This document shows, one piece after another, positions 61,690 to 64,000 of a DNA stretch of 64,000 bases. Positions within the stretch are counted from its first letter, which is position 1. The number at the start of each line of letters is the position of its first letter. The stretch is from Amycolatopsis aidingensis. GTDB taxonomy: Bacteria; Actinomycetota; Actinomycetes; Mycobacteriales; Pseudonocardiaceae. Location: contig NZ_CP076538.1 of the NCBI RefSeq assembly GCF_018885265.1, positions 2,330,001 to 2,394,000 of the forward strand, written 5' to 3'. The position numbers were made by a program, and so were the translations under genes. The notes beneath the pieces were generated by a model, which did not search any database, was not told the origin of the DNA, and saw nothing but the letters and a program-made list of their open reading frames with translations.

Positions 61690-62850
61690 ATGGGCAACGG
61701 GCAAGGTCCGCGCCGTGCGCTGGTCATCGACTCGCTGCTGGGCGCCACCGTCTCGGTGACCGTCGCCGTGGCGATCACCGTGGACATCGGCGGCAGCCGC
61801 GGCCCCGACGCGGTCGCGTACCTCTTCGCCGTCTGCCTCGGCGCGCTGATGCTGGTGCGCCGCCAGTTCCCGGTACTCGCGCTGACCGCCACCGCGGTCG
61901 GCCTGCTCGCGTACTATGCGGCCGGCTATCCGACCATCGGGCTGGCGCTCCCGGTGGCCGCCGCGCTGTACTCGGCCGCCGAGGCCGGGAGGTTGTCGAT
62001 CGCGGTGGCCACGGCGGGGCTGCTGACCCTGGTGAGTGTCGGCTTCCGGATCCGGGAGGGTGAGGATCCGGCCTACCTCCTCGGTGTCGAGCTCGCTTCC
62101 ACCTTCGGCCTGATGGCCGTGGCCATCGCGCTGGGCGGGGCCGTCCGGGCCACCAGGCTGCTGCGTGCCGAACAGGAACGCAGCGCGCGCAGGGCCGCCG
62201 AGGAGCGGGAGCGGGAGGCGCGGCGCAGGGTCGAGGAGGAACGCCTGCGCATCGCCAGGGAGCTGCATGACGTGCTGGCGCATACCGTGGCGGTGGTCTC
62301 GGTCCAGGCCGATGTCGCCACCGAGTCGATCGCCGACGACCCGGAGGCGGCGCGAGCCGCGCTCTCGGTCATCCGGATGGCCAGCGACGAGGCGGTCCGC
62401 GATCTGCAGAACACGCTGAGCCTGTTGCGGGATCCGCACGAGGCCGATGGCCGGAGCCCCACCGGCAGCATCCGGCACCTGGACGCGCTCGCCGAGACGA
62501 TGGCAGGCAGCGGGCTGGCGGTGGAGGTCAAGGTCGAGGGCGAGGCGCCCCCGTTGCCCGCCGTCGTGGACACCACGGCATACCGGATCGTCCAGGAGTC
62601 GCTGACCAACGCCCTGCAACATGCGAACGCCAGCCGGGTGGCGGTCACGCTGCGATACGACGATCAGCGGCTGCGGATCACGGTATGCGACGATGGCACC
62701 GGCGGTGCGGATGCCACGGCTGGCACCGGCCGCGGTATCCGTGGCATGCGGGAGCGCGCCTCGCTACTGGGCGGCCGGGTCGACGTGTCGTCCCAGCCCG
62801 GTGCCGGATTCCGGGTGGAGGCTTCGTTGCCCTTGGAGGTCCGCTCGTGA
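61690..62850 (+). CDS. NarL-type two-component sensor histidine kinase
   Basis: 386 residues from ATG 61690; TACGCT ends 6 bp upstream, so the mRNA may be leaderless. A GTG at 61657 would add 11 residues. Residues 10-150 contain about five membrane segments. A coiled linker rich in Arg/Glu follows, then the HisKA_3 box IARELHDVLAHTVAVV with phospho-acceptor His near 193, the N box QESLTNALQHA near 305 and G box GRGIRGMRERA near 357. No separate input domain; it probably senses a membrane or cell-envelope signal. Stop overlaps the response-regulator start (GTGA). Confidence 0.92.
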   Translation: MGNGQGPRRALVIDSLLGATVSVTVAVAITVDIGGSRGPDAVAYLFAVCLGALMLVRRQFPVLALTATAVGLLAYYAAGYPTIGLALPVAAALYSAAEAGRLSIAVATAGLLTLVSVGFRIREGEDPAYLLGVELASTFGLMAVAIALGGAVRATRLLRAEQERSARRAAEEREREARRRVEEERLRIARELHDVLAHTVAVVSVQADVATESIADDPEAARAALSVIRMASDEAVRDLQNTLSLLRDPHEADGRSPTGSIRHLDALAETMAGSGLAVEVKVEGEAPPLPAVVDTTAYRIVQESLTNALQHANASRVAVTLRYDDQRLRITVCDDGTGGADATAGTGRGIRGMRERASLLGGRVDVSSQPGAGFRVEASLPLEVRS

Positions 62851-63509
62851 TCCACGCGATCCTTGTCGACGATCAGCATCTCGTCCGTGCCGGACTGAGC
62901 GCCCTGCTCGAGCGGGCCGAGGACATCACGGTGGTCGGGGAGGCCGCCGACGGGGCGGCGGGTCTCGCGCTCACCATCGAGAAGAGGCCGGACGTGGTGC
63001 TGATGGATATCCGCATGCCCGGTATGGACGGCATCGAGGCGACCCGCCGGATCGTGGCCGATGAGCGGCTGCGCGAGGTGCGGATCATCATGCTGACCAC
63101 CTTCGACACCGACGAGCACATCTTCGACGCGATCCGGGCCGGCGCGGCGGGTTTCCTGGTCAAGAGCACCGAGCCGGAGCAGCTGCGGGCCGCGGTGCGC
63201 ACGGTGGCAGGCGGCGAGGCCCTGCTTTCCCCCTCGGTCACCAGACGCGTGATCCTGGCTTTCGCCGATGCCTACCGTCCCGCGGGCGGCGACGAGCGCA
63301 TCGAGCAGCTCACCGAGCGGGAACAGCAACTACTGGCCGAGGTCGCCGCCGGACGGTCCAACGACGAGATCGCGGTGCGCCTTTCGATCAGCCCCGCCAC
63401 CGTACGCACCTACGTCAGCAGGCTGCTGACGAAGGTGGACGCCCGAGATCGTGCGCAGCTGGTGCATTTCGCCTACGAAAGCGGGCTGGTGCGCCCCGGC
63501 GACCAGTAA
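62847..63509 (+). CDS. NarL/LuxR-family response regulator
   Basis: 220 residues from GTG 62847 with GGAGG upstream. Receiver domain with acidic pocket VDDQ at 7-10, phospho-acceptor Asp54 in VVLMDIRMPGMDG and the Lys in FLVKSTEPEQL near 105. The LuxR-type helix-turn-helix is at about 153-205 (LTEREQQLLAEVAAGRSNDEIA; SPATVRTYVSRLLTKV). Partner of the overlapping histidine kinase. Targets unknown; it may or may not influence the adjacent polyketide cluster. Confidence 0.94.
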   Translation: MIHAILVDDQHLVRAGLSALLERAEDITVVGEAADGAAGLALTIEKRPDVVLMDIRMPGMDGIEATRRIVADERLREVRIIMLTTFDTDEHIFDAIRAGAAGFLVKSTEPEQLRAAVRTVAGGEALLSPSVTRRVILAFADAYRPAGGDERIEQLTEREQQLLAEVAAGRSNDEIAVRLSISPATVRTYVSRLLTKVDARDRAQLVHFAYESGLVRPGDQ

Positions 63510-63534
63510 TCCGAATTGTTGGCCGCCCGCAAAC

Positions 63535-63640
63535 AGCAAACTCGCGTGCGCAGACGGCCAACACGCCGGGCTTCGGCGTGTTGGCCGTCCATGTACGCGT
63601 GTTTGCTCCCCACGTACGTGGGTTTGCCGTTCATGGGCGC
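63535..63640. repeat. 21-bp-periodic inverted repeat at a convergent junction, copy 2
   Basis: Left units begin at 63535 (GCAAAC-type) and 63556. After the central hairpin the right units begin at 63580 (GTTGGCC), 63601 (GTTTGCT) and 63622 (GTTTGCC). Steps are exactly 21 bp and the unit sequence matches copy 1 at 37.0 kb. Again the element lies between two convergent genes. Confidence 0.7.
63553..63589. terminator. Bidirectional hairpin terminator candidate
   Basis: Perfect 16-bp arms (GACGGCCAACACGCCG and its complement) with the 5-base loop GGCTT, 43 bp after the response-regulator stop and 60 bp after the end of the convergent membrane-protein gene. It forms the centre of the second periodic repeat. 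Confidence 0.65.
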
Positions 63641-63649
63641 CGGGCGCGG

Positions 63650-64000
63650 CTACTTGCGCAGTTTGAGCAGCCCGAGGGCGATGAGGCCGAGCACGAGACC
63701 CAGCAGGCCGTTGAAGAGCAACGTTCCCAGAATTCCCGCCGCCGCCATAGACTGGGCGCCGAACATCGTGCCGATCAGGTTGAGCGCCACCGCGAAAATG
63801 CCGTACGCGATTCCGGCGAAGGCCAGAGTGAGCACCGGTTGCGCGACCCGCTTGGCGACCACGACACCGATCCAGATGATCGCGATGATCACCGTGACGG
63901 CCACCGGGCTCCACGGCTTTCCCATCGCGTCCAGTGCGCCGACCATGCTCATCAGCGGCCGGACCAGCTGCAGCGCACCCAGCCCGAGGATGAGTCCCCA
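63650..64000 (-). CDS. Membrane protein, 5' end outside the window
   Basis: 116 codons are visible, with the frame open to the window edge (it reads WGLILGLGALQLVRPL before the first internal ATG at 63952), so the N terminus is missing. Four hydrophobic segments: near the edge, SPVAVTVIIAIIWIGVVVA, LTLAFAGIAYGIFAVALNL and LLFNGLLGLVLGLIALGLL. It ends with the basic KLRK. Small multi-pass membrane protein; family not recognised. Convergent with the response-regulator gene across the periodic repeat. Confidence 0.75.
   Translation of the reverse strand, partial: WGLILGLGALQLVRPLMSMVGALDAMGKPWSPVAVTVIIAIIWIGVVVAKRVAQPVLTLAFAGIAYGIFAVALNLIGTMFGAQSMAAAGILGTLLFNGLLGLVLGLIALGLLKLRK

Overview
The window is high-GC DNA (about 70% or more by eye) with dense genes, many ATGA/GTGA stop-start overlaps, GTG and TTG starts, and a large antibiotic-type gene cluster. 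This points to a filamentous actinomycete, probably of the Pseudonocardiales, although nothing here fixes the genus. I see no rRNA, tRNA, CRISPR array, transposase or integrase.

Left third (1 to about 20.3 kb). After a gene fragment, a secreted M6-type metalloprotease and a DUF1801 protein comes a catabolic island (2.8-14.2 kb) that reads as tryptophan degradation through kynurenine and anthraniloyl-CoA. Tryptophan 2,3-dioxygenase and kynureninase follow a PaaX-type regulator on the + strand. A luciferase-like oxidoreductase, a 2-aminobenzoyl-CoA monooxygenase/reductase-like flavoprotein, a creatininase-family hydrolase, an aryl-CoA ligase, an SDR, a crotonase, a RidA protein and an acyl-CoA dehydrogenase lie on the - strand. 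The divergent promoter holds a perfect palindrome lying between two apparently leaderless promoters. Two units of the - strand set start behind the same duplicated leader, about 128 bp long, which encodes a conserved 19-residue peptide. Then come an alpha/beta hydrolase, an APC permease, a FAD monooxygenase/TetR pair with two near-identical operators, a small unknown protein and a POT peptide transporter.

Centre and right (about 20.3-61.5 kb). This is an aromatic (type II) polyketide cluster. The minimal PKS (KS-alpha, KS-beta/CLF, ACP) is accompanied by TcmI-type, SRPBCC-type, cupin and SchA/CurD-type proteins and by two ketoreductase-like SDRs. Tailoring candidates are two ABM monooxygenases, two DUF1772 (anthrone-oxygenase-like) proteins, two different multicopper oxidases, an O-methyltransferase and a FAD hydroxylase fused to a methyltransferase. 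A 3057-residue type I PKS with the order KSQ-AT-ACP-KS-AT-DH-ER-KR-ACP and no thioesterase is predicted to build a 2-methylbutyryl group. A stand-alone acyltransferase and a KAS III-like protein with Ser in place of Cys are the natural candidates to pass it to the type II ACP as starter. Two asparagine-synthetase-like amide ligases, both lacking the glutaminase Cys, a CysK/SbnA-like PLP enzyme and an M24 peptidase suggest amino-acid attachment. An MFS exporter and an SARP regulator complete the set. The SARP lies next to a short AT-richer stretch with a possible 48-residue ORF and an unidentified protein.

Right edge (61.5-64 kb). A NarL-type two-component system and the 3' part of a membrane-protein gene. 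Two convergent gene junctions (37.0 and 63.5 kb) carry the same kind of element: 21-bp-periodic units arranged inversely around a long perfect hairpin.
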